Origin: Clostridia bacterium
GTDB lineage: Bacteria > Bacillota > Clostridia > Christensenellales > UBA3700
Reading direction: 5' to 3'
Assembly (NCBI GenBank): GCA_029060025.1
Contig: JAIDUV010000069.1
Span: forward strand, 1-64,000
DNA: 64,000 nt
Part shown: piece by piece, positions 37,666 through 47,590 of the stretch
Numbering within the stretch: the first letter of the stretch is position 1
Layout of the letters: the number at the start of each line of letters is the position of its first letter
Position numbers and translations under genes: made by a program
The notes under the pieces: model-generated
Told to the model about the DNA's origin: nothing
Database searches by the model: none
Seen by the model: only the letters and a program-made list of their open reading frames with translations

Positions 37666-38622
37666 ATGAAAAAGAAAGCGGTATGGACAATTTCAATTTT
37701 GTTGGTAATTTGTATCGGTTTGTTATCTTTGTCAGGATGTTTTCATTTTAATAAATTTATTCAAAAAGTAAATAAGAGACACGATACTTTGAAGTTGGCG
37801 CAAGTATATCAGTTGATAAGCGGCGACGTCGTTTTGGATATCGAGAATTATGGAGTGATTACCTATGCTGATGACGTAGAGTATACATTAAACGACGGAA
37901 AAGATTGGCATATTGCAACGAGAAATCTGCAATCAGAATATTATTATTTTGAAATTGAAGAAAGTCATTATGGCAATACGTATGACATTGCAGTAAGAAT
38001 AGCCGAGGATAAAGATAATAAAGTCGGTAAAAAATCAAATGCTATAACATTTTTTGTAAAGGCTCCAAGTAAGGTTAAAGAAGAGACTGTAAACGGATTT
38101 TATGCAACTATAGGAAACAAAACTCCAATTGAAGGCACGTATAAATTTGTTGCCGAAAATAATAACGTCGTATTAAAAAGATATTATAAAGATCAAAGCG
38201 GCAATATAGTTCTCAAGCCCATAGATAATGAGGATAGGATTAACGTTGAATACAGGATTTTTGCGAATGAAGATATTGTTAGTGAGGAAGAGATAAGTTT
38301 GGCCAAAGATGTTATTGAGAATTTTGAAGTGCAAAAAATGTTAAAAGATGAAAATGATCTATATGACCTTGCAAAGACTTTTGAGGTGTTTATAAAATAC
38401 GGCGCAATGCAAGATAAAGATTCAGATCCTATAGAATGGACGGATTACAATTATGATAATGGCATATCAAAGGATGAGTACTCTCAAAGCATTGTTGCAG
38501 GGTTTGACTTTGAGGAAGAATATATTATCAGAACAGGTAAATTGTTTTTTATGTTGGTAAGAGTAAAGGGGGATGATACCACGTTGATGTCTGGGACCTT
38601 TATAGTAAAATGCTGGGTCTAA
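37666..38622 (+). CDS. putative lipoprotein (paralogue 1)
   Basis: Lipobox LSGC; similar to the next gene. Confidence 0.7.
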   Translation: MKKKAVWTISILLVICIGLLSLSGCFHFNKFIQKVNKRHDTLKLAQVYQLISGDVVLDIENYGVITYADDVEYTLNDGKDWHIATRNLQSEYYYFEIEESHYGNTYDIAVRIAEDKDNKVGKKSNAITFFVKAPSKVKEETVNGFYATIGNKTPIEGTYKFVAENNNVVLKRYYKDQSGNIVLKPIDNEDRINVEYRIFANEDIVSEEEISLAKDVIENFEVQKMLKDENDLYDLAKTFEVFIKYGAMQDKDSDPIEWTDYNYDNGISKDEYSQSIVAGFDFEEEYIIRTGKLFFMLVRVKGDDTTLMSGTFIVKCWV

Positions 38623-38645
38623 TCATATAGAGAGGGGGAATCGCA

Positions 38646-39542
38646 ATGAAAAAGAAATTCGTATTTATAATCACTATCGCGCTTGCTATTTGCGTATTTA
38701 CATTCTCTTTTGCAGGGTGTAGATACGATGACCGTAATAGTTTGAAATTGAAGCAAGTATATCAATTGCCGGATTCTAATATTGTCTTTGAAATAGGGGG
38801 TGTCTGGGCAATCGATTGGTTGGAGTATACGGTGGACGACGGCAATACTTGGCAGAAAGCAGAGCATAGAAGTATTTTGGGGGAATATTATCATTACGAA
38901 ATTTCAGAGTCAGATTACGGAAAAGAATTTAAAATTGCTGTGAGAAATGGTTTTAGAGAAAAAACTAAATCTAATACGATAAGTTACGTAGTAAAGGCTC
39001 CAGTCGATTTTTGGGAAGATAATCTATGTGGCGTTTGGGACGAAGATAAAAGAATTTATAAAGACGAGTACCGATTTGTTTTTGAAGACGGCAAAATTCA
39101 ATTAAAAAAATATTATCTACAGCAAAACGGTGCTGCAGTACTAAACGACGTTGAGCAAAAAGACAAACTCAACTTTGAATATAAGATGATTGAAAAGTCT
39201 AGCGCAGTAGAGCAAAATGTGGATAAATTGGAAAAATTGGATTTTTTAAGGGATTTATTTCCCAACGAAGATGAATATCTGCAGGCATTGGAATTGGTTG
39301 CGGTATGGTCTTCATATCTCGACAAGTTGGACGAACTGTATGATATGGAAGGGTGGATTGATTACGATTACTCTAAAGGTATATTGGAAGAGGAATATTT
39401 GGATCATACAGTAGTGCATTTCAGTGAGGGGGATGATGACATTGTTTTGTCAGGCAAACAAGTATTTATGTTGGTGAGAATTAAAGAAAGCAGTACTACG
39501 TTAAGGTCAGAGACGTTTCTGATAATCGTACCATTACAGTAG
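38646..39542 (+). CDS. putative lipoprotein (paralogue 2)
   Basis: Lipobox FAGC; shares LKxxQVYQL...YEIxESxYG...VKAP with the previous gene. Confidence 0.7.
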   Translation: MKKKFVFIITIALAICVFTFSFAGCRYDDRNSLKLKQVYQLPDSNIVFEIGGVWAIDWLEYTVDDGNTWQKAEHRSILGEYYHYEISESDYGKEFKIAVRNGFREKTKSNTISYVVKAPVDFWEDNLCGVWDEDKRIYKDEYRFVFEDGKIQLKKYYLQQNGAAVLNDVEQKDKLNFEYKMIEKSSAVEQNVDKLEKLDFLRDLFPNEDEYLQALELVAVWSSYLDKLDELYDMEGWIDYDYSKGILEEEYLDHTVVHFSEGDDDIVLSGKQVFMLVRIKESSTTLRSETFLIIVPLQ

Positions 39543-39554
39543 ACGGCTTTCATA

Positions 39555-39595
39555 AAAATAAAGAGCATTTCGATTAGCGAAATGCTCTTTATTTT
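39555..39595. terminator. bidirectional terminator between convergent genes
   Basis: AAAATAAAGAGCATTTCG-ATTAG-CGAAATGCTCTTTATTTT. Confidence 0.9.
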
Positions 39596-39606
39596 TTATA
39601 GACGTA

Positions 39607-40245
39607 TTATTTTGTACCGAACAGTCTGTCACCTGCGTCACCTAGACCTGGGACGATATATCCGTTTTCGTTGAGACCTCTGTCGAGTGTGGAGACGAAA
39701 ATAGGCACGTCTGGATGGGCTAGAGCAACCTTTTCTACGCCTTGCGGCGCGGCAATTATTGACATAAGACGTATCTTCTTGCAACCTCTTCTTTTAAGAG
39801 CGTCTAGAGCGTCGACGGCAGATCCGCCCGTTGCAAGCATTGGATCGACGAGAAAAACCGTCTTATCTTCGATGCCTTCGGGAAGTTTGCAATAATACTC
39901 CTGCGGCATAAGCGTCTCTTCGTCGCGATACATACCGATATGTCCTACCTTTGCCGTGGGGAAGACTTTATGTACGCCGTTGACCATACCGAGTCCCGCT
40001 CTTAAGATGGGCACTATTGCTACGCTTTCGTCGGGTACTTTGTATTGAGTTGTGACCTCGAGAGGTGTCTCCACTTGCACTGGAATGAGATCGACGTCTT
40101 TCATACTTTCGTACGTCATAATCATAGTTATTTCTTCGATAAGTTCTCTAAATTCCTTCATTGAAGTATTTTTGTCACGCAGTATTGCTATCTTGTGTTT
40201 GATAAGCGCGTGGTCAAATATAAATGCGTTGTCGAATAATTTCAT
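39607..40245 (-). CDS. upp: uracil phosphoribosyltransferase
   Basis: [14 protein letters not shown]...[14 protein letters not shown]. Confidence 0.96.
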   Translation of the reverse strand: MKLFDNAFIFDHALIKHKIAILRDKNTSMKEFRELIEEITMIMTYESMKDVDLIPVQVETPLEVTTQYKVPDESVAIVPILRAGLGMVNGVHKVFPTAKVGHIGMYRDEETLMPQEYYCKLPEGIEDKTVFLVDPMLATGGSAVDALDALKRRGCKKIRLMSIIAAPQGVEKVALAHPDVPIFVSTLDRGLNENGYIVPGLGDAGDRLFGTK

Positions 40246-40261
40246 ATTTCCTCCTTAAGTA

Positions 40262-41812
40262 TCAGTTGATATCTTTGTTATCGTTTTGTATTTCAGTATC
40301 GGCAGTCGTATCCTGCACGCTTTGCTCTGCGGTATTTACTGTAGCGTCTGCAGTGATTTCTGTTATTTCTTCTTTTGCAAGGTCTTGGCTGTCCTTGTTA
40401 TTTTCGCTCTTGTCTTTTCTCTTGATATTGACAAGCAAGTTGACGAGTATGCCGAGTATGAGCGCGCAAGCAACTTCAGTGACAGTGATAGAGCCAAAGT
40501 TGAGAGTCATACCGCCTACGCCGGCAATGAGTATGACTGATACGACGAAAAGATTTTTGTTATCACCGAGGTCTACGCCTTGTAGCATCTTGAGACCTGA
40601 CACTGCGATAAATCCGTAAAGCGCTACGCATACGCCGCCCATTACGCAAGAGGGGATAGTGGATAGGAATGTGACGAAGGGAGCAATAAAGGAAAAGAGT
40701 ATTGCCAATATTGCCGTAGTCAGTATCGTCACGACGGAAGCGTTGCCCGATATTGCCACACAACCCACAGATTCGCCATAAGTCGTGTTGGGACAGCCGC
40801 CGAATATTGCGCCCGCCATAGAGCCTACGCCGTCGCCGAGCAGCGTTCTGGTGAGACCTGGGTCTTTCAACAAGTCGTATTCTATGATGCTTGATATATT
40901 CTTGTGGTCGGCGATATGTTCGGCAAATACTACGAAAGCCACTGGGATATACGCCACTGCGATAGTGCCTATATAAGAGCCTATAGAGCCGACGCTGCCC
41001 GCGTCAAAACCGCCTTTAAAAATCGGCAAGAATGCAAACTCCGGATACCACTGCATATTTTCAAAAAGAGAAAAATTGATGATTTGCAAAGCCTCTGTAT
41101 GCGTTGCGTGACCTATGCCGGTGAATATCGCGGCTACAGTATATCCCGACAAAATACCTATGACGAACGGTATCATTTTCATAAGTTTTTTTCCGTATAC
41201 TGAGCATACGATAGTCACTGCAAGAGTGATAAGCCCGCACAGAAAAGCAATATACGGAGAGCATACCATTTGCGTTGAAGTCACTTCTTCAAGTACGGCG
41301 CTGCCGTCCACTACCTTTGCAATGAGTTCCGTCACGTTCTTTGTTACGTTGCCTTTAAAAAGGTCTCCGACAGCGTTGCCCGCAAGCGAAAGACCTATGA
41401 TTGCGACGGTAGGTCCTATTACGACCGCAGGCATAATCTTATCCACCCACTTCACGCCGGCAAACTTGACGACTATTGCAATAATCACGTATACGAGACC
41501 TGCAAATATAGCGCCGATTATAAGTCCGAGATAACCCAAAGACGCTGATACGCCTCCTGCGAACGCCGCTCCCATAGAGCCAAGAAAAGCAAATGAACTA
41601 CCTAAGAATACTGGGCTTTTGAATTTGGTAAAGAGTAAGTATACTATAGTGCCTATACCTGCGCCAAACAATGCCGCAGACGGTGACATTCCGTTGCCTA
41701 TTATCATAGGTACGGCAATTGTTGCCGCCAATATTGCGAGCAATTGTTGAAGTGAAAAGAGTATGAGTTGTCCTGCTTTGGGTCTGTCTTTGACGCCGTA
41801 AATCATTTTCAT
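40262..41812 (-). CDS. uracil permease, NCS2 family
   Basis: QQLLAILAATIAVPMIIGNGMSPSAALFGAG; adjacent to upp. Confidence 0.92.
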   Translation of the reverse strand: MKMIYGVKDRPKAGQLILFSLQQLLAILAATIAVPMIIGNGMSPSAALFGAGIGTIVYLLFTKFKSPVFLGSSFAFLGSMGAAFAGGVSASLGYLGLIIGAIFAGLVYVIIAIVVKFAGVKWVDKIMPAVVIGPTVAIIGLSLAGNAVGDLFKGNVTKNVTELIAKVVDGSAVLEEVTSTQMVCSPYIAFLCGLITLAVTIVCSVYGKKLMKMIPFVIGILSGYTVAAIFTGIGHATHTEALQIINFSLFENMQWYPEFAFLPIFKGGFDAGSVGSIGSYIGTIAVAYIPVAFVVFAEHIADHKNISSIIEYDLLKDPGLTRTLLGDGVGSMAGAIFGGCPNTTYGESVGCVAISGNASVVTILTTAILAILFSFIAPFVTFLSTIPSCVMGGVCVALYGFIAVSGLKMLQGVDLGDNKNLFVVSVILIAGVGGMTLNFGSITVTEVACALILGILVNLLVNIKRKDKSENNKDSQDLAKEEITEITADATVNTAEQSVQDTTADTEIQNDNKDIN

Positions 41813-42024
41813 TAAAAAAATCCTCTCTTGTATTTTGACAACTTTCGTTGTGTTTTTCTTTGGAATTTTATGCGTTTGATAACAAAGAGAGTACTCTGCG
41901 TAAACACGGTAAATTCTTTAATAATAATTTTATCATACATCAGCGCGTATTGCAACAAAGTTAAAAAATTTTGTAGAGAAAAAGAAGAAGTAAAAAATTT
42001 AAAGATTTCGTAGGTATTATTAGA

Positions 42025-42759
42025 CTAAACTATATACGGCGTGATAATACTTGCGACGTGAATATACGCGTCTTTTGTTAGGTGAAGACCGTCAAAGGTG
42101 TATTCATTCTTGAGATTGCCTTCTTCGTCTTTGAGAGAAGAGTTGACTTCTATATACACGCAGTCGCATTGATTGCATATATTTTGTAGAAGTACGTTTA
42201 GTTCGTCAATAACGACGTTGGTACGGCTTCCGGTCTTGCTAAAGAAAGTGGGTTTTCTTACGGTATTTACTGGATATACCGATTGAACAAATATTTTGCA
42301 CGCAGGCAACGACTCTTGTATTTTTTGTATAATCAACTGAATATTGTTTGCAATATCTTGAGGTGGGATATTTCTTCCTATATCGTTGGTGCCGCCCAAA
42401 AATACTATCTTAGAAGGCGCTATGTCAAGCACGTTGGACTCTAAACGGTCGAGCATATCTTGGGTAGTGTCTCCAGATATACCTCTATTGCAAAGATTTA
42501 AATTGGGATAGAATTCTTCGAGATTGCACATTTCCGTAATCGAATCTCCAAAGAAGACGGTTTCGCCGTGTGCGGCGTCAACGCTTGCGTTTGCATACGC
42601 CGTTGCTTTTTTGTCCTTATTGCCGAGAAATGTTACGCTGTGCGCTCCGTAGATTGCAAAATAAGACGCCGTAAGCGTAATACATATTATTGCCACCGCT
42701 ACGACGATAGCAATGACTGAATTTCTTATTTTCTTGTCGTAAGGCATCATCTTTTGCAA
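42025..42759 (-). CDS. SGNH/GDSL hydrolase, membrane-anchored
   Basis: FFGDSITEM, GGTNDIGR, DGLHLTKDAY. Confidence 0.85.
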   Translation of the reverse strand: MQKMMPYDKKIRNSVIAIVVAVAIICITLTASYFAIYGAHSVTFLGNKDKKATAYANASVDAAHGETVFFGDSITEMCNLEEFYPNLNLCNRGISGDTTQDMLDRLESNVLDIAPSKIVFLGGTNDIGRNIPPQDIANNIQLIIQKIQESLPACKIFVQSVYPVNTVRKPTFFSKTGSRTNVVIDELNVLLQNICNQCDCVYIEVNSSLKDEEGNLKNEYTFDGLHLTKDAYIHVASIITPYIV

Positions 42760-42966
42760 CTCCTTAATTTATCGTACGCAAAGTACCCGCTGTCGAGCAA
42801 TCGGCTATACTATTATATTATACGTTTTTGAGATTTAAGTAAATAGAGAAAGTTTAAAAAAAAGTATATTTACAAAAATTATACAAAATTCAACGATTTG
42901 CTTTTGCAAAGTTGAACATATATGGTATTATATTGATAAATATAAAAAGGCTTTTGAGAGGTAGAT

Positions 42967-43773
42967 ATGGCAAAATTATATCTTGTCGGCACGCCTATTG
43001 GTAATCTTTCCGACATAACTTTGAGAGCGCTTGAGACGCTCAAGTGTGTCGACGCTATAGTGTGCGAGGATACTCGACATTCTCTCAAGTTGCTCAATTA
43101 TTACGATATCAAAAAACCGCTTTTTGCTTGCCATAAATTCAACGAAAAGCAGAGCGTGGACAGGATATATTCTTTGCTTGAAGAGGGCAAAGACGTCGCG
43201 CTTATCACTGACGCCGGTATGCCTTGCATATCCGATCCCGGCGCAGTCGTCGTCAACGGACTTTTGGAGAAAGGCGTGGAAATAAGCGTAATTCCCGGCG
43301 CAACGGCTCTTACAAGCGCAATGGCGCTATCCGGAATATGCCAGCCAATATTTACGTTCGTTGGGTTTTTGCCTGTCAAAAACAAGGACAGAGACGCGCT
43401 GTTATCTCAATTCAAAGGCGCAAAGACCTCTTTGGTATTTTATTCTTCGCCGTATGATCTCAACAAGGATATAGAATATTTATACGGCTTTTTGGGCGAT
43501 AGAAAGTTGCATATAGTCAGAGAAATTACCAAGATACACGAAGAGCATATTGTCACTACGTTGGCGGAGGGAGCGCAAGAGTTGCCAAAGGGCGAATACG
43601 TGCTTATCGTTGAGTGCGCGGAGCAGGAAGATAGCGCTCCGCAAGGCAGTATAGAGGAACAACTGGACGAGTTGCTCAAAAGCGGCGTCGACAAAAAGAG
43701 CGCAATCAAACAGGTAGCCAAAGCCAATGGGCTTACCAAAGACGAAGTATACAAGATTGCTATCAGTATGTAG
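42967..43773 (+). CDS. rsmI: 16S rRNA (cytidine(1402)-2'-O)-methyltransferase
   Basis: LYLVGTPIGNLSDITLRALETLK...EDTRHS...SDPG. Confidence 0.95.
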   Translation: MAKLYLVGTPIGNLSDITLRALETLKCVDAIVCEDTRHSLKLLNYYDIKKPLFACHKFNEKQSVDRIYSLLEEGKDVALITDAGMPCISDPGAVVVNGLLEKGVEISVIPGATALTSAMALSGICQPIFTFVGFLPVKNKDRDALLSQFKGAKTSLVFYSSPYDLNKDIEYLYGFLGDRKLHIVREITKIHEEHIVTTLAEGAQELPKGEYVLIVECAEQEDSAPQGSIEEQLDELLKSGVDKKSAIKQVAKANGLTKDEVYKIAISM

Positions 43774-43870
43774 TTTTAATTATGCGTGTTAATTTGACTA
43801 TTCTTGACTATGCATAAACAAGTGTTGACTTTTGAACGGTTGTTGTGTATAATAAAGTTTAGAGGAAAAT

Positions 43871-44452
43871 ATGATAGAAAAAAGTCAATATAGAAGCGCA
43901 ATTAGATCTAAGAAGTTTATTAAAAACGCTTTTTCCGAATTGTTGCAAAAAAAAGAATTGGAAAAGATTACTGTCACTGAGATAGTCAAGTTGTCAGGGC
44001 TAAACAGAGGTACGTTTTACGCACACTACAACAATATTACCGACGTGCTTGAGGAAATAGAAAAAGAAGTGACGGATAAGATACTTTCGCTCTTTTCTGC
44101 ATACAAGGACAGTATTATAGAAAATCCCACTCCATTTTTGAGGGAGATAGCAGACTTTTTGCAAAAAGATTATGATTTTTACAAACGTCTTATTTGCGCA
44201 AAGATGGGAGAGAACTTTATAGACAAACTCAAAGAGTTTTTTGTTGCGACAGTTATGGAAGAAATAAAGACTGACGAAGTCGAAGACAAGGCAAAGTTTT
44301 TGCTAATCGTCAGATTTTATACCAACGGATTTGCCAATATGTACGTGGACGTATTCAAAGGCAAACTCAAAGTGACGTTGGACAAACTCACGGATATGAT
44401 GGGAGAGATAATCGCAGTGGGTATAGGTGAGTTTAAGTTGACGCCGCAATAA
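43871..44452 (+). CDS. TetR/AcrR family transcriptional regulator
   Basis: ITVTEIVKLSGLNRGTFYAHYNN HTH. Confidence 0.85.
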   Translation: MIEKSQYRSAIRSKKFIKNAFSELLQKKELEKITVTEIVKLSGLNRGTFYAHYNNITDVLEEIEKEVTDKILSLFSAYKDSIIENPTPFLREIADFLQKDYDFYKRLICAKMGENFIDKLKEFFVATVMEEIKTDEVEDKAKFLLIVRFYTNGFANMYVDVFKGKLKVTLDKLTDMMGEIIAVGIGEFKLTPQ

Positions 44453-44610
44453 AGGTAAGCGCAGGTTTGTCTCAACAATGCGCGCCCCCAATATAAGGTG
44501 CATACGACGAATATCTAAAAGATAAATATATTTAGCATAAATAAAAAATATAATTAAACTGACAGGATAAGTCAAATATCTAAAAGCCGTACGGCTATAA
44601 AGGAGTAACT

Positions 44611-46230
44611 ATGAATTACGATGCAAAAGAATACGGAATGGTCGCAGGCGAAGACATAAGTCATAGTCTTCAAAAGGCGCTTTGCGAATTGGAAAATATA
44701 GAGGGAGAAAAGACTCTTACGTTTGAAAAGGGAGAGTATCATCTTTATTCCAACAAAGTGTGCGTCAAAGACCTGTTTATTACAAATACGGTGGGAGACA
44801 AGCAATGGCGCAGAGGCACCGTGCCTCACCGCAACAACATAGGTATATGGATAGAAAATCAAAAGGACTTGACTATAGACGGCAACGGTTGCGTATTTGT
44901 TATGCACGGCAAGATGACGAATATCGCAGTTGTCAATAGCAAAAACGTGACGCTTAAAAACTTTTCTATCAAAGTCGACAATCCCGATATGCACGAGTTC
45001 AAAGTCGTTGAAGTGGGCAAGACGCACGTAGACTTTGAGATAGACAAAGAATCGAGATATCACAAGTTCCATTGCAGATATTATTTTGTCGGCGAAGATT
45101 ACCGCGCTAGGTTCAAAAAATCTACTTTCGGTTGGTGGTTTGGATATATTCCTCACGATAACGAAAATACGATTATGAGAAAGGCGCATCCGTTGAGAGG
45201 AGCGTATATGATAAAAGAACTTGAACCGCACAAGTTCAGAGCAAAGTATTTGCAAACTTTGAGATTCAAAGTCGGCGACAGATACTACGTATACGACGAG
45301 TTGAGAAAATACAACGGAATTTTTGTAGAAAAGAGTGACAACGTTGCGCTTGAGAGTGTAAATCAACATTTCAATTACGGCTTGGCGTACGTTGCGCAAA
45401 ATTCTAGCAATCTGCATATAAACGGATGTAAGTTTGCTCCTCACGCAGAGAGCGCAAAACTTATGATTTCGGCGGCAGACTTTTTGCACATCTGTATGTG
45501 CCGCGGTCAGGTAGATATCAAAAACAACGAGTTTGTCGGCGCAGGAGACGATACGCTCAACGTGCACGGCATACATTTCAAAATCAAGAAAATCGAAGCA
45601 GATAAGATAGAAGTAAGATTTTGTCACCATCAGGCGCACGGCTTCAATCCATTGCGCGTAGGCGACGAGATTGCTTTTGTCGACGTGCCGTCTATGCTTG
45701 AGCACGGCAGGGCAAAGATTTTGGCGTCCGAACTTGTCAACGAAACTACTATAAGATTGCAACTTGACGACGTATCGCAGGCAATAGTCGGAGAAGTAAT
45801 AGAGGATAAATCCGCTAATCCAGACGTAGATTTCTCTCACAACTTTATGACGAGAATTATCACGAGAGGCGTGCTTATGACGAGCGGCGGCAAAGTCAAG
45901 ATTACAGATAATAATTTCGACAACACTTCTATGCATTCCATTCTTATTTCCGACGATGCAAAATCTTGGTATGAGAGCGGCGCTGTCAACGACGTGGAAA
46001 TTGCTCGCAACAGATTTGGCAGAGTAGAAGGCTATACCGTGCAGGTTATGCCGGAAAACACCGTGCATAACGGAGCAGTACACAAGAACATCTATATCCA
46101 CGACAACGTCATAGACAATGCAGACGAGGGGTGGTACTTCAAGTCGGTAGACAACGTAGTGCTTGAGAACAACACTTCCGATAAGCCAATGGAAATGAAG
46201 GTAATCAACGCTGACGTAAAAACTAAATAA
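44611..46230 (+). CDS. right-handed beta-helix protein, possible GH110-type alpha-1,3-galactosidase
   Basis: KDLTIDGNGCVFVMHG...VTLKNFSIKVDNP...VGAGDDTLNVHGIHF; no signal peptide. Confidence 0.55.
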   Translation: MNYDAKEYGMVAGEDISHSLQKALCELENIEGEKTLTFEKGEYHLYSNKVCVKDLFITNTVGDKQWRRGTVPHRNNIGIWIENQKDLTIDGNGCVFVMHGKMTNIAVVNSKNVTLKNFSIKVDNPDMHEFKVVEVGKTHVDFEIDKESRYHKFHCRYYFVGEDYRARFKKSTFGWWFGYIPHDNENTIMRKAHPLRGAYMIKELEPHKFRAKYLQTLRFKVGDRYYVYDELRKYNGIFVEKSDNVALESVNQHFNYGLAYVAQNSSNLHINGCKFAPHAESAKLMISAADFLHICMCRGQVDIKNNEFVGAGDDTLNVHGIHFKIKKIEADKIEVRFCHHQAHGFNPLRVGDEIAFVDVPSMLEHGRAKILASELVNETTIRLQLDDVSQAIVGEVIEDKSANPDVDFSHNFMTRIITRGVLMTSGGKVKITDNNFDNTSMHSILISDDAKSWYESGAVNDVEIARNRFGRVEGYTVQVMPENTVHNGAVHKNIYIHDNVIDNADEGWYFKSVDNVVLENNTSDKPMEMKVINADVKTK

Positions 46231-46240
46231 CGAATCGTAT

Positions 46241-47440
46241 ATGAATATTTTTGAGAGTTGCACCGTCGGCAAAGTAAATCTAAAAAACGCAATTATTCGC
46301 TCCGCAACTCACGACGGATTGGCGGACGAGGACGGCGGTCCCAGTGAAGAACTCATTCGCAAGTATGCTTTTTTGGCAAAAAACGAAGTCGGGTGTATTA
46401 TTGCCGGATACGCGATAGTAAGTCCCGAGGGCGGCTCTTCATATCCAAGATGTCTTGCGTTTTACGGAGACAGCGTTGCGGATAAGTACAGACGCCTTAC
46501 CGATGCCGTACACGTATACGGCACGCCGATAATTGCCCAACTTGCTCATTGCGGACGGCAGACGTCAAGCAAGGTGATTGGAGAAAAAAAGATTGCTCCC
46601 AGCGCAAAAAGACATCTCTTTTATCCCGACAAAGCAAGAGCAATGACCGTGGAAGACATATTGCGCGTTGAAGACGCTTTTGTCGATGCGATTGTCAAGG
46701 CAAAAGAATATGGATTTGACGGCGCTCAAATACATTTGGCGCACGGCTATCTTCTTCACGATTTTGTATCTGCCAACGGCAATAAGCGCAAAGATGAATA
46801 CGGAAGAGATATTCACGGCAGATGCCGTATCGTCAAAGAGATATTGCAAAAGGCAAGGAGCAAGGTCGGAGACTTTCCTATTTGGGTAAAACTTTCCGCT
46901 ACTGATAAGCGTAAAAAGGGTATGCGTATTTCTTATGCCATCAAAGTATGTAAGTTGCTCAAAGAATACGGCGTTGACGCAATCGAAGTGTCTTGCGGCA
47001 GCGTGCAGGACGGTATGAATACTATGCGGTCTAAGCGTATGCCAATGGAAGCCGTATTTAGATACAGAGAGCCTGTCGCAAGTATGCCCAAAGCGCTCAA
47101 TAAATTTTGTCTTGCCTGCGCAAAACTTATCAATCCGCTTCTTCCTCAACCCAAGCCTTTGACAATGTTTAATTATAATTCCGCTATGGCAATAAAAGAA
47201 CAAGTGGATATGGATTTAATCTTGGTGGGCGGAGTGGCTAAACTTGACGATATGCAAAAGGCAGTCGACAGCGGAATAAGCGCGGTGTCAATGTGCCGTC
47301 CCTTTATATGCGAGCCGAATCTTGCAAAAAAACTCAAAGAAGGCAAATCTACGCAAAGTCAGTGCGTGATGTGCAACTACTGCGGACTAGTCATAGAGAA
47401 AGAGCCGACTAAATGTCTACTTGGCAAAATAAAAAAATAG
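46241..47440 (+). CDS. NADH:flavin oxidoreductase (old yellow enzyme family)
   Basis: NAIIRSATHDGLADEDG...AQLAHCGRQ...HLAHGYLLHDFVSANGNKRKDEYG. Confidence 0.88.
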   Translation: MNIFESCTVGKVNLKNAIIRSATHDGLADEDGGPSEELIRKYAFLAKNEVGCIIAGYAIVSPEGGSSYPRCLAFYGDSVADKYRRLTDAVHVYGTPIIAQLAHCGRQTSSKVIGEKKIAPSAKRHLFYPDKARAMTVEDILRVEDAFVDAIVKAKEYGFDGAQIHLAHGYLLHDFVSANGNKRKDEYGRDIHGRCRIVKEILQKARSKVGDFPIWVKLSATDKRKKGMRISYAIKVCKLLKEYGVDAIEVSCGSVQDGMNTMRSKRMPMEAVFRYREPVASMPKALNKFCLACAKLINPLLPQPKPLTMFNYNSAMAIKEQVDMDLILVGGVAKLDDMQKAVDSGISAVSMCRPFICEPNLAKKLKEGKSTQSQCVMCNYCGLVIEKEPTKCLLGKIKK

Positions 47441-47590
47441 CAATATACCAAAGGAGTATAAATTTTTGGGCAGGACGGAAGTCCTGTCTATTTTTTTATT
47501 GCGTAGCAACTGTTATTTTCTATATTGGCTTGACTTTACTTAATAAAATATATAAAATTAAAATATAATACTATAATTTTATGAGGTCTT

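Noticed and set aside
44572-46272. 566-aa minus-strand ORF
   Set aside because: Antisense to the beta-helix protein gene. The translation is low-complexity and lacks family motifs, while the plus-strand protein has clear beta-helix repeats and a Shine-Dalgarno.
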